The notes beneath the pieces were generated by a model that worked only from the letters and a program-made list of their open reading frames with translations, made no database searches and was not told the origin of the DNA. A program made the translations under genes and the position numbers. From Rhodocyclaceae bacterium UBA1310 (GTDB taxonomy: Bacteria; Pseudomonadota; Gammaproteobacteria; Burkholderiales; Rhodocyclaceae), in the NCBI GenBank assembly GCA_002307175.1, contig DBTS01000140.1:33266-97265 (forward strand): DNA of 64,000 nucleotides, written 5' to 3'. Below are positions 45,147-52,906 of this stretch, one piece after another (positions within the stretch are counted from its first letter, which is position 1; each line of letters opens with the position of its first letter).

Positions 45147-46112
45147 TCAGTAACGGATCAGTGCCGCGCCCCAGGTGAAACCACCACCCACGCCTTCGAG
45201 CAACACAGTCTGACCACGTTTCACACGCCCCTCGCGCACTGCCGCATCGAGTGCCAGCGGCACAGAAGCAGAGGAAGTGTTGCCATGCCTGTCGACCGTG
45301 ACAATCACGTGATCCTCACTGACACCCAGGCGCTTGGCCGTCGCCAGCATGATACGGATATTGGCCTGATGGGGAATCATCCAGTCGAGCTGATCAACCG
45401 GCAAAGCCGCCCGCGTGAGAACTTCGTGCGCCGCATCGGCCAGCACACGCACGGCAAATTTGAAAACCGCCTGACCATCCATGCGAATAAACGGCGAGCC
45501 GGTCACCACGCCATTGGCGATTTGCCCCGGCACCGACAGAATGTCGCTGTGCGAGCCATCGGCGTGCAGGGTTGTTGCCATGATCCCCGGCACTTCGTCG
45601 GCTTCGAGCACTACAGCGCCAGCACCATCACCGAACAGCACGCAGGTTGTGCGATCAGACCAGTCCAGAATGCGCGAAACAGTCTCGGCACCAATCACCA
45701 ACACACGCTTGTTGCTGCCGGAACGGATGAACTTATCGGCAATCGTCAGTGCATACACAAAACCGCTACAGACCGCCTGCATATCGAATGCGGCTGCGCC
45801 GGACGGCATGCCCAGCTCATGCTGCACAAGACAGGCTGTACTTGGGAAAACCATGTCTGGCGTAGTTGTTGCGACAATCACCAGATCGATATCCGCTGGC
45901 TTCATCCCCGCCGCATCAAGCGCACGACGCGCCGCTTCAGCGCCAAGTTTGCTTGTCGTCACACCTTCTTCGGCGAAATGACGGGCACGAATCCCTGTGC
46001 GCTCGCGAATCCATTCGTCGGAGGTATCAATTCCGCGCGCCACCAGATCGTCATTGGTGACCGGGGCCCCCGGTACATAGCTGCCGGTGCCGGCAATACG
46101 CGAAAAGATCAT
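45147..46112 (-). CDS. fabH: 3-oxoacyl-[ACP] synthase III
   Basis: FabH (321 aa) starts fatty-acid synthesis from acetyl-CoA and malonyl-ACP. Catalytic Cys is in DMQAVCSGFVYAL, His in MIPHQANIRI and Asn in HGNTSSASVP. Its start overlaps the plsX stop (ATGA). Confidence 0.97.
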   Translation of the reverse strand: MIFSRIAGTGSYVPGAPVTNDDLVARGIDTSDEWIRERTGIRARHFAEEGVTTSKLGAEAARRALDAAGMKPADIDLVIVATTTPDMVFPSTACLVQHELGMPSGAAAFDMQAVCSGFVYALTIADKFIRSGSNKRVLVIGAETVSRILDWSDRTTCVLFGDGAGAVVLEADEVPGIMATTLHADGSHSDILSVPGQIANGVVTGSPFIRMDGQAVFKFAVRVLADAAHEVLTRAALPVDQLDWMIPHQANIRIMLATAKRLGVSEDHVIVTVDRHGNTSSASVPLALDAAVREGRVKRGQTVLLEGVGGGFTWGAALIRY

Positions 46113-47152
46113 GTCCCGGTACCCTCAGTAACAGCAGCTTCGGAAGAAGCCATGGAGTTTGTCATACGTGCCGAGATCCGTTCAATGAGATTGTTGCGCG
46201 CAGCTTCGGCAGCCCGGCGCAAAGCCCATGTATAACCGAACACATCTGCGGAACCGTGGCTCTTGATGACGACGCCACGCAGCCCCAGCAGTGCTGCACC
46301 ATTGTATTGGCGCGGATCGAAACGCCGCTTGAAACGCATCAGCACTGGCATAGCCACCAGGGCTATCAGCTTGGAGAGCAGGCCGCGCTTGAATTCTTCG
46401 CGCAGAAAGGTGCTCACCATATGGGCCAGCCCTTCTGCTGATTTCAGGGCCACATTACCGACAAAACCGTCGCAAACCACGACATCGGTCGTGCCCTTGA
46501 AAATATCGTTGCCTTCCACGTTGCCGTAGAAGTTCAGGTCGGAAGCGCGCAGCAGCTCGGCAGCACGTTTGACCGTCTCATTGCCCTTGATGTCTTCTTC
46601 GCCAATATTGAGCAAACCAACTGTCGGGGCCTTCTTATGCTCAACAACCTCGAGCAGGATCGATCCCATGATGCCGAACTGCAATAGATGCTCGGCCGAA
46701 CAATCGACGTTTGCACCCAGATCAAGCATGTAGGTATGCCCTTTCATTGTCGGCAGGCTCTGCGCAATGGCAGGCCGATCAATGCTTGGCAGCGTCTTGA
46801 GCACGAAGCGCGAGATCGCCATCAGGGCCCCGGTATTCCCGGCAGAAACAACAGCATGCGCCTCGCCAGCCTTGACCAGATCAATGGCAACGCGCATTGA
46901 GGAATCCTTCTTGGTGCGCATGGCGATGGCCGGAGCCTCATCCATACCGATCACTTCGGATACGGTACGCACCACAACGCGCTCGCCAAATACTGCCGCA
47001 TGTTTGCGGAAAGCATCGTCGAACACTTCAGGCAGGCCAACCAGTACGACACGTGCCTGCTCGTCTTCCCGAAGGAAGTCGAACGCGGCGGGAATGGTGA
47101 CCGAAGCACCATGGTCGCCGCCCATGCAGTCAATCGCGAGGGTAATGGACAT
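46109..47152 (-). CDS. plsX: Phosphate acyltransferase PlsX
   Basis: PlsX (347 aa) makes acyl-phosphate from acyl-ACP for phospholipid synthesis. The N-terminus ITLAIDCMGGDHGASVTIPA and VVCDGFVGNVALKSAEG are typical. It links the rpmF-yceD pair to the fab genes, as in many proteobacteria. The 197-base gap to rpmF has no gene. Confidence 0.97.
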   Translation of the reverse strand: MSITLAIDCMGGDHGASVTIPAAFDFLREDEQARVVLVGLPEVFDDAFRKHAAVFGERVVVRTVSEVIGMDEAPAIAMRTKKDSSMRVAIDLVKAGEAHAVVSAGNTGALMAISRFVLKTLPSIDRPAIAQSLPTMKGHTYMLDLGANVDCSAEHLLQFGIMGSILLEVVEHKKAPTVGLLNIGEEDIKGNETVKRAAELLRASDLNFYGNVEGNDIFKGTTDVVVCDGFVGNVALKSAEGLAHMVSTFLREEFKRGLLSKLIALVAMPVLMRFKRRFDPRQYNGAALLGLRGVVIKSHGSADVFGYTWALRRAAEAARNNLIERISARMTNSMASSEAAVTEGTGT

Positions 47153-47349
47153 CAGAGAACGGATTCAACAGACGCAGACAAGCAGCCGCCCAGCAGCACA
47201 CAGGGTGCGCCGGAAGCGGTTGCCAGTCTGTGATGATATGCCGCAACAGTTGTCACGGCGCTATATGAAACATGCGAAGACACGCAGGCTCAGGGAGGCG
47301 CCATGCATTCACACGGAACGCACAACGCACAACCCCAGACAAAGGCGAA

Positions 47350-47529
47350 TTACTCGCCTTTGGCCTTGGTGACCTTCTTGCCACGATAGAAGCCAGAAGG
47401 CGACACGTGGTGGCGCAGGTGTGCTTCACCCGTCGTCGGTTCCACTGCCAAAGCCGGCCCAGTCAGAAAGTCGTGGGAACGGTGCATGCCGCGCTTGGAA
47501 GGCGACTTCTTGTTCTGTTGAACAGCCAT
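47350..47529 (-). CDS. rpmF: 50S ribosomal protein L32
   Basis: A 59-residue protein starting MAVQQNKKSPSKRGMHRSHD and ending KKVTKAKGE, a clear L32. AGGAGCAAT provides the ribosome site. Downstream, AAAGGCGA and TCGCCTTT form an 8-bp stem (47341-47361) with the TAA stop in its loop, but no T-run follows. Confidence 0.97.
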   Translation of the reverse strand: MAVQQNKKSPSKRGMHRSHDFLTGPALAVEPTTGEAHLRHHVSPSGFYRGKKVTKAKGE

Positions 47530-47553
47530 GTATTGCTCCTAAAGTATCAGTTC

Positions 47554-48066
47554 TTACGATTCACGCGAACCTTTGGCCTTTAGAGCCGCGAGTTGCGCAA
47601 AGGGCGAACGTTCGCCGCCATTTTCCTGTGCCGCCGGCGTCTTGCAACCTGCATGCGTTGGCGCCAGCGGCAGGGCCAACAGCAGTTCTTCTTCCACCGC
47701 GTCGAGAACATCAAAATCATGCCCTGCACGGATTGCATCGTAATCATCCACTTCCAGCTCATCGTCAGGCATTTCCTCGCCTTCCGGAACCAGCAGCAGA
47801 CTTGTTTGCGCTGTCACCGTTTCGCGCTTGTCCTCAAGACAGCGCTGACATTCCAGCACCAGTTCGGCGCTGACTGTCACTTCGATGAACAACTTGTCAT
47901 CTTTTTGCCTGCCCACCAGCGCATATTGCACCGGCTGAGGCTGACCTTCACCTCGAACCACTTGGGCCAGACGCGGTAGCTCACGCGCGTCCAAGCGGCC
48001 ATCTAGGGCCAACTGACGTCGCGCAAAATCAAACGGGTCCGGGATGTTTCGTGACTGGTGCGGCAT
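47554..48066 (-). CDS. yceD: YceD/DUF177 protein
   Basis: A 170-residue DUF177 protein linked to 23S rRNA accumulation in other organisms. The two cysteines of LECQRCLE and an acidic C-terminal half are typical. The gene is 24 bases upstream of rpmF, the conserved yceD-rpmF pair. Confidence 0.93.
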   Translation of the reverse strand: MPHQSRNIPDPFDFARRQLALDGRLDARELPRLAQVVRGEGQPQPVQYALVGRQKDDKLFIEVTVSAELVLECQRCLEDKRETVTAQTSLLLVPEGEEMPDDELEVDDYDAIRAGHDFDVLDAVEEELLLALPLAPTHAGCKTPAAQENGGERSPFAQLAALKAKGSRES

Positions 48067-48160
48067 AAACGGGCAATGGTATTATTTTCAATCATTTCTG
48101 TCAAAGCCTATCCGGGGCAACTGCCATACCAGTACGCATGGCAATCGTCCGCCAGTCATC

Positions 48161-48739
48161 ATGCCAACCCTGATTCTCGCCTCTACCTCGATTTACCGCA
48201 AGGCCCTGCTTGACCGCTTCGGCCTGGATTTCACCACCGCCCGTCCGGAAGTCGACGAAACCCCCCATCCTGGCGAACCTCCCGCCACCACGGCCGAGCG
48301 CCTTGCACTGGAGAAAGCCCGGGCGGTCGCTTCTGCGTACCCAAACGCCCTAATCATCGGCAGCGACCAGGTTGCCTACCGTGGAGAGGAACGCTTCCAC
48401 AAACCCGGCACCGTCGAAAACGCCATCGCACAACTGCGCAGCATGAGCGGCCAGGCCATCATTTTTCACACAGCGGTCTGCCTTTACAACAGCCGTACCG
48501 GCACCCACCAGCTCGAAGGCGTACCAACGGAAGCCCGCTTTCGCCCACTCAGCGAGGCCGAAATCGTGCGCTATGTGGACCGTGAACGTCCGCTTGACTG
48601 CGCTGGCAGCGCGAAATCCGAGGGGCTCGGCATCAGTCTGCTTGATTACATGCGGGGGGATGACCCAACCGCCCTCGTCGGCCTGCCCCTGATCGCTCTC
48701 GCACGCATGCTCCGCGCGGAAGGGGTACTGGTGCCATGA
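48161..48739 (+). CDS. Maf-family nucleotide pyrophosphatase (YceF type)
   Basis: A 192-residue Maf protein that hydrolyses modified nucleoside triphosphates. LILASTSIYRKALLDRFGL, RPEVDETP and IIGSDQVAY carry the family motifs. It is divergent from yceD, as E. coli yceF is, so the m7GTP-specific YceF subgroup is likely. ATG 48161 is chosen; 39 upstream codons cover the divergent promoter. Confidence 0.92.
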   Translation: MPTLILASTSIYRKALLDRFGLDFTTARPEVDETPHPGEPPATTAERLALEKARAVASAYPNALIIGSDQVAYRGEERFHKPGTVENAIAQLRSMSGQAIIFHTAVCLYNSRTGTHQLEGVPTEARFRPLSEAEIVRYVDRERPLDCAGSAKSEGLGISLLDYMRGDDPTALVGLPLIALARMLRAEGVLVP

Positions 48740-49473
48740 ACACTTTACCCGGAGTACTTCATCTGCTGCCGGTCGGCCTCGGCGCTGCAACCCCCGCCGC
48801 CACCCATCCGGCGCAGGTACTCAGCTGCTTTGACTCGCTGGATTACTTCATCGCCGAACGCGCCAAGACTGCACGTGCCGAACTCAGGCGCCTGGGCTAC
48901 AGCCGGCCTATCCAGGCAGCAGAAATCCACGAGTTGCCCGAGCACCTGGATAGCCGCACGATTGCCGAACTGCTCGCACCGATTGCAGCCGGGCGCAACG
49001 GCGGCCTCGTTTCGGAGGCTGGCTGTCCTGCGGTTGCCGACCCTGGCGCACTGATCGTACGCGGCGCACACGAGCGCGGTATCCGCGTGATTCCCCACGT
49101 CGGCCCCTCCTCGCTGCTGCTGGCCCTCATGGCCTCCGGCCTGAACGGACAGAGTTTCGCCTTTCACGGCTATCTGCCACAAAAACCGGAAGAGCGCGTT
49201 CAGACCATCCGCCTGCTCGAACGCGAATCTGCCAGGTTGCAGCGCACCCAACTCTTCATTGAGACGCCGTATCGCAACACGGCCATGCTGGCCAGCCTGC
49301 TTGAGGCCTGCAGCCCGGACACGCTGATCAGCGTGGCGCGTGGTCTGACCGGCCAGAACGAATGGATCGCCACCCACACGGCAGCCGGCTGGAAAAAACA
49401 TGGGCTGCCCGACCTGGATCGGCAGCCCACGGTATTCCTGCTACTGGCTCAGGGAGCGCCTAGCGCACGCTAA
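48736..49473 (+). CDS. SAM-dependent methyltransferase of the tetrapyrrole/RsmI fold
   Basis: A 245-residue protein similar to RsmI (16S rRNA 2'-O-methyltransferase): LHLLPVGLGAA, GLVSEAGCPAVADPG, IPHVGPSSLLLALMASG, QLFIETPYRN. It is a short paralogue lacking the C-terminal extension of RsmI, and the true substrate is unknown. ATG overlaps the maf stop (ATGA). Its last 14 bases overlap sppA on the other strand. Confidence 0.85.
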   Translation: MNTLPGVLHLLPVGLGAATPAATHPAQVLSCFDSLDYFIAERAKTARAELRRLGYSRPIQAAEIHELPEHLDSRTIAELLAPIAAGRNGGLVSEAGCPAVADPGALIVRGAHERGIRVIPHVGPSSLLLALMASGLNGQSFAFHGYLPQKPEERVQTIRLLERESARLQRTQLFIETPYRNTAMLASLLEACSPDTLISVARGLTGQNEWIATHTAAGWKKHGLPDLDRQPTVFLLLAQGAPSAR

Positions 49474-50419
49474 GCCGGCCCAACTCTTCCATGATGCTGG
49501 CCGACATACTGGCGCCAAAGCGTTTGGCGAGACGTTCGGCCACATTGTCGTGCTTGGTGTAGTCACGCACATCCTCGGCCTTGATGATATCGCGTGCCAC
49601 CGAATCCACGGTGCCATAGCCATCCGCCAAGCCCATTTCAATGCTCTTGGAGCCCGTCCAGAACAGCCCGGAGAACATTTCCGGCGTTTCCTTCAGGCGC
49701 TTGCCACGCCCCTGGCGCACCACATCAATGAACTGCTGGTGAATCTCACCGAGCATGGTCTTGGCAAACTCCACCTGTTTCGGATTTTGCGGCAGGAAGG
49801 GATCCAGGAAGGCCTTGTTGTCGCCCGCAGTCAGGCTGCGCCGCTCAACGCCCAGTTTTTCCATCGTCCCCGTGAAGCCAAAACCATCCATGCGCACACC
49901 GATGGAACCGACAATGCTGGCCTTGTCGACAAAGATCTTGTCGGCAGCCACCGCAATGTAATATCCGCCAGAGGCGCACACATCCTCAACCACGGCATAC
50001 ACGGGCTTGGCGGGATACTTGGCACGCAAACGCCGGATTTCGTCGTTGATCATGCCGGCCTGCACCGGACTGCCCCCAGGGCTGTTGATGCGCAACACAA
50101 CCGCTTTTGAGTTTTTGGCTTCAAAAGCTTCACGCAGCGCCTGATTGACTTCTTCCGCCTTCACATCATTGCTTGGCCCGATCACACCTTCGAGCCGCAC
50201 CACTGCGGTATGGGTCTTGCCATCGCCATGCGCAACTACGCCATCATCCGAGGAGCCACGCCACAGCATGGCAATCACAAAGCCGAAATAGATAAACCCC
50301 AAAGCCCTGAAAAAAATGCTCCAGCGCCGCTTGCGCCGATTCTCCCGGAGACCCTCCATGGCAATCTGCTCGATCACCTTGCGTTCCCAGCCGGCTTCGT
50401 TCGTATTGGTTTCACTCAT
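49460..50419 (-). CDS. sppA: Signal peptide peptidase SppA (S49 family)
   Basis: A 319-residue membrane protease that degrades cleaved signal peptides. One membrane helix is at ~residues 36-53; catalytic Ser150 is in DVCASGGYYIA; INSPGGSPVQAG precedes it. It is the short single-domain form. It lies 2 bases after the Rieske gene. Confidence 0.93.
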   Translation of the reverse strand: MSETNTNEAGWERKVIEQIAMEGLRENRRKRRWSIFFRALGFIYFGFVIAMLWRGSSDDGVVAHGDGKTHTAVVRLEGVIGPSNDVKAEEVNQALREAFEAKNSKAVVLRINSPGGSPVQAGMINDEIRRLRAKYPAKPVYAVVEDVCASGGYYIAVAADKIFVDKASIVGSIGVRMDGFGFTGTMEKLGVERRSLTAGDNKAFLDPFLPQNPKQVEFAKTMLGEIHQQFIDVVRQGRGKRLKETPEMFSGLFWTGSKSIEMGLADGYGTVDSVARDIIKAEDVRDYTKHDNVAERLAKRFGASMSASIMEELGRLSVR

Positions 50420-50421
50420 GC

Positions 50422-50757
50422 TTACGCCTCAAGAAAAATACCACCATCCCGCTCAAGCACGGGAAGTCCCTGCAAGCACCTGCCAGCGCACGGCCCCGCC
50501 ACACACAGGCCTGTGTCCGGCTCAAACAGGGCACCATGCACGGCACAGATCAGATAGTCACCCGAGTCATCAAAAAATCGCCCGGGATTCCAGTCCAGCT
50601 CGGCACCAACGTGCGGGCAGGCATTGCAGAACGCATGCACACTACCATGCCATCGTATTACAAAGGCAGGCAACGGCGAGTCGCCAGTATCCATTACAAA
50701 GCGGCGCCCGTCACCCCCATCCGGAAGGGAATCAGCGGCACAGATCAGCCGTGACAA
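50422..50757 (-). CDS. Rieske 2Fe-2S domain protein
   Basis: A 111-residue stand-alone Rieske ferredoxin-like protein. Cluster ligands are the Cys/His of NACPHVGAEL and of CAVHGALF. I choose the TTG at 50757 because GGGAG stands eight bases upstream; a GTG at 50766 lies within that site. It overlaps the end of gph by 13 bases and precedes sppA by 2. The redox partner is unknown; the gph-rieske-sppA order suggests co-transcription. Confidence 0.85.
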   Translation of the reverse strand: MSRLICAADSLPDGGDGRRFVMDTGDSPLPAFVIRWHGSVHAFCNACPHVGAELDWNPGRFFDDSGDYLICAVHGALFEPDTGLCVAGPCAGRCLQGLPVLERDGGIFLEA

Positions 50758-51404
50758 GCAAACCACTCCCGCAACTGGGCCATCGATCCGAACAGCGCCA
50801 GCGGTTGTTCACTCTCCAGTGCTGCCACCGGATGCGCCCCGTAAGTCATCGCCAATGATGCCGTACCAGCATGCCGGGCCATCTGTAGATCATGCGTGGT
50901 ATCCCCTACCATAATGGTGCGTTCAGGTGCCACGGAGAGTTCATCCATGAGTTCCAGGAGCATCGCGGGATGCGGTTTCGAGAAACTCTCATCCGCACAG
51001 CGCGTGGCTTCAAACAGACGCCCCAGACCGCTTTGTTCCAGCACCCGCGACAGACCACGTCGCGCCTTGCCTGTCGCCACCGCGAGCTGATACCCACGCG
51101 CACGCAGATCTTCCAGAGCGTCGATGGCGCCGTCAAACAGTACCAGTTCGTGATCGCGCGCCAGATAGTGCACCCGATAGGCGCTGACGAGCTTCTGACA
51201 GGTCTCCTCATCCACACCCGGCGCAATCGTCAGCATGGCATCCGCCAGACTCAGCCCGATCACATGCGCTGCCGCCTCGCGTGAAGGCACCGCCACCCCC
51301 ACCTCGGCACAGGCCGCCTGAATCGAGGCAACGATCAAAGCGGTGGAATCCATCAGGGTTCCATCCCAGTCAAAAACGACCAGATCAAATTTACGTTCAG
51401 CCAT
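50745..51404 (-). CDS. gph: HAD-family phosphatase (phosphoglycolate phosphatase-like)
   Basis: A 219-residue HAD hydrolase with the nucleophile motif DLVVFDWDGTLMDS, VATGKARRG, and FSKPHPAML...MVGDTTHDLQMA. Phosphoglycolate phosphatase is the closest assignment, but substrates in this family are hard to predict. ATG 51404 has AAGGGATT upstream and overlaps rluC by 8 bases. Confidence 0.8.
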   Translation of the reverse strand: MAERKFDLVVFDWDGTLMDSTALIVASIQAACAEVGVAVPSREAAAHVIGLSLADAMLTIAPGVDEETCQKLVSAYRVHYLARDHELVLFDGAIDALEDLRARGYQLAVATGKARRGLSRVLEQSGLGRLFEATRCADESFSKPHPAMLLELMDELSVAPERTIMVGDTTHDLQMARHAGTASLAMTYGAHPVAALESEQPLALFGSMAQLREWFACHG

Positions 51405-52383
51405 AATCCCTTTTCTGAGAAGCATCCACCGCCCGCAGGAAACCTTCCAGATCAGGCGGCAGAGATGAAGCCAGTTCCAGCATCTCGCCAGTCACCGGAT
51501 GCTGCAGGCGCAGCTTTGCAGCATGCAGGAACATGCGCGGCAGCTTTTCATGTGCCAGCGCCTTGTTCAACTCAAAATCGCCGTATTTGTCGTCTCCCAG
51601 CAGTGGAAAGCCCTGGGACTGCATGTGCACGCGAATCTGGTGGGTACGCCCGGTTTTGAGTTCAACCTCAACCAGACTGAAACGCTCCCAGCGCCGCACC
51701 AGACGCACCACGCTGTGCGACGGCTTGCCGTCCGGGCTCACGGTGACACGGCGCTCCCCGTCAGGGGTGAGGTATTTGTGCAGCGCCAGCTTGATGTGCT
51801 GCACTGGATTCATCCAGCGCCCCGCCACCATGGCCAGATACCGCTTCTCCATGCGGCCGGCGCGCATCGCATCCTGTATCGTATTGAGCGCCACCCGGCG
51901 CTTGCCGATGATCAGCAGCCCCGAGGTTTCACGGTCCAGGCGATGTGCAAGCTCCAGAAAGCGGGCTTCCGGGCGCTGCCGCCGCAATAGCTCAATCACC
52001 CCGAAACTCAGGCCACTGCCACCGTGAACGGCCAGCCCGGCGGGTTTGTCGATGACCAGCAGGGCGTCATCCTCAAACACAATCGGGAAATCATGGCGCG
52101 CCGCCGCAGCCTGCCCGGGCTCAGGCGGTTTCTCCGCTACCCTTATGGGCGGAATGCGCACTTCATCACCCGCCTGCAGCCGGTAAGTCTGATTGATACG
52201 CCCACCGTTGATACGTACCTCGCCGCTGCGCAAGACGCGGTAGATATGGCTCTTCGGCACGCCCTTGCATTCGCGCAGGAGAAAATTGTCTATACGTTGC
52301 CCGGCATCCTCTTCGCCAACGCGTACGCGGCGCACGGATGGGGTGCGTGCAGAGGATGCTTCCGGAGTTTTGCCTAAATCCAT
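51397..52383 (-). CDS. rluC: 23S rRNA pseudouridine synthase RluC
   Basis: A 328-residue pseudouridine synthase. An S4 RNA-binding domain lies at ~residues 28-80 and catalytic Asp150 in LAHRLDRETSGLLI. ATG 52383 gives MDLGKTPEASS; the frame stays open 181 codons further, but that part runs through the rne leader and has no family similarity. It is divergent from rne, the usual rne-rluC arrangement. Confidence 0.94.
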   Translation of the reverse strand: MDLGKTPEASSARTPSVRRVRVGEEDAGQRIDNFLLRECKGVPKSHIYRVLRSGEVRINGGRINQTYRLQAGDEVRIPPIRVAEKPPEPGQAAAARHDFPIVFEDDALLVIDKPAGLAVHGGSGLSFGVIELLRRQRPEARFLELAHRLDRETSGLLIIGKRRVALNTIQDAMRAGRMEKRYLAMVAGRWMNPVQHIKLALHKYLTPDGERRVTVSPDGKPSHSVVRLVRRWERFSLVEVELKTGRTHQIRVHMQSQGFPLLGDDKYGDFELNKALAHEKLPRMFLHAAKLRLQHPVTGEMLELASSLPPDLEGFLRAVDASQKRDYG

Positions 52384-52906
52384 AAGTTTCAAATATACTG
52401 CAATGGTTTTCGCGGGTTTTGTCCCGTGGGTCGTCCGTGTAGCACGCTCAACCCAACCTGTCCGTTCTGCCCTTCCGGCATGTTCGCAGCGCCCAGGCAC
52501 CAGGCCTTGCGCGCTCCAGCCGGCAGCATTGGTGCCGTAGATCTTTATCCGGCTCCTGCAGACCCAGGTTCGGCCGTAGCGGCCATCCGTCCCAGACGAA
52601 CGGCAGGCGCCGCGAAGACAAAAAAGGATTGATCGACCAGAAACGGTCGATGGTAGCTCAAAACCATTTGTTTGATCGACCCATTTAAATAGCGCGCGAA
52701 CGCGAACCCAGATTGAAACATTCCGCTTGATCGAGACGGTGCGGGATGTAGTAGGTGTAGGAATACAAGGCGAACCGGATTCATTGCTTGCACACGAACA
52801 TATGAAAAATTTGTTCCCCACAGGTTGAGTCATCCAGCCACCTTCCCCACAGGGAAGGATGGCAACCGTTCGCCTGCCCGCTTGTCGCGCGCGGGAGAAG
52901 AACTGA
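52384..52906 (+). promoter_or_regulatory. Long rne upstream region with hairpins and octamer repeats
   Basis: About 520 bases between rluC and rne that should contain both promoters and an rne leader. Visible elements: a 7-bp hairpin ATCGACC-AGAAAC-GGTCGAT (52632-52651); TTGATCGA three times (52629, 52672, 52727); and a 7-bp hairpin CCTTCCC-CACA-GGGAAGG (52841-52858). E. coli RNase E autoregulates through a structured leader, so a similar role is plausible, but this is inference. Confidence 0.5.

Noticed and set aside
47341..47361. Intrinsic terminator after rpmF
   Set aside because: The hairpin is good, but no T-run follows on the minus strand, so I list it only as a hairpin spanning the stop codon.
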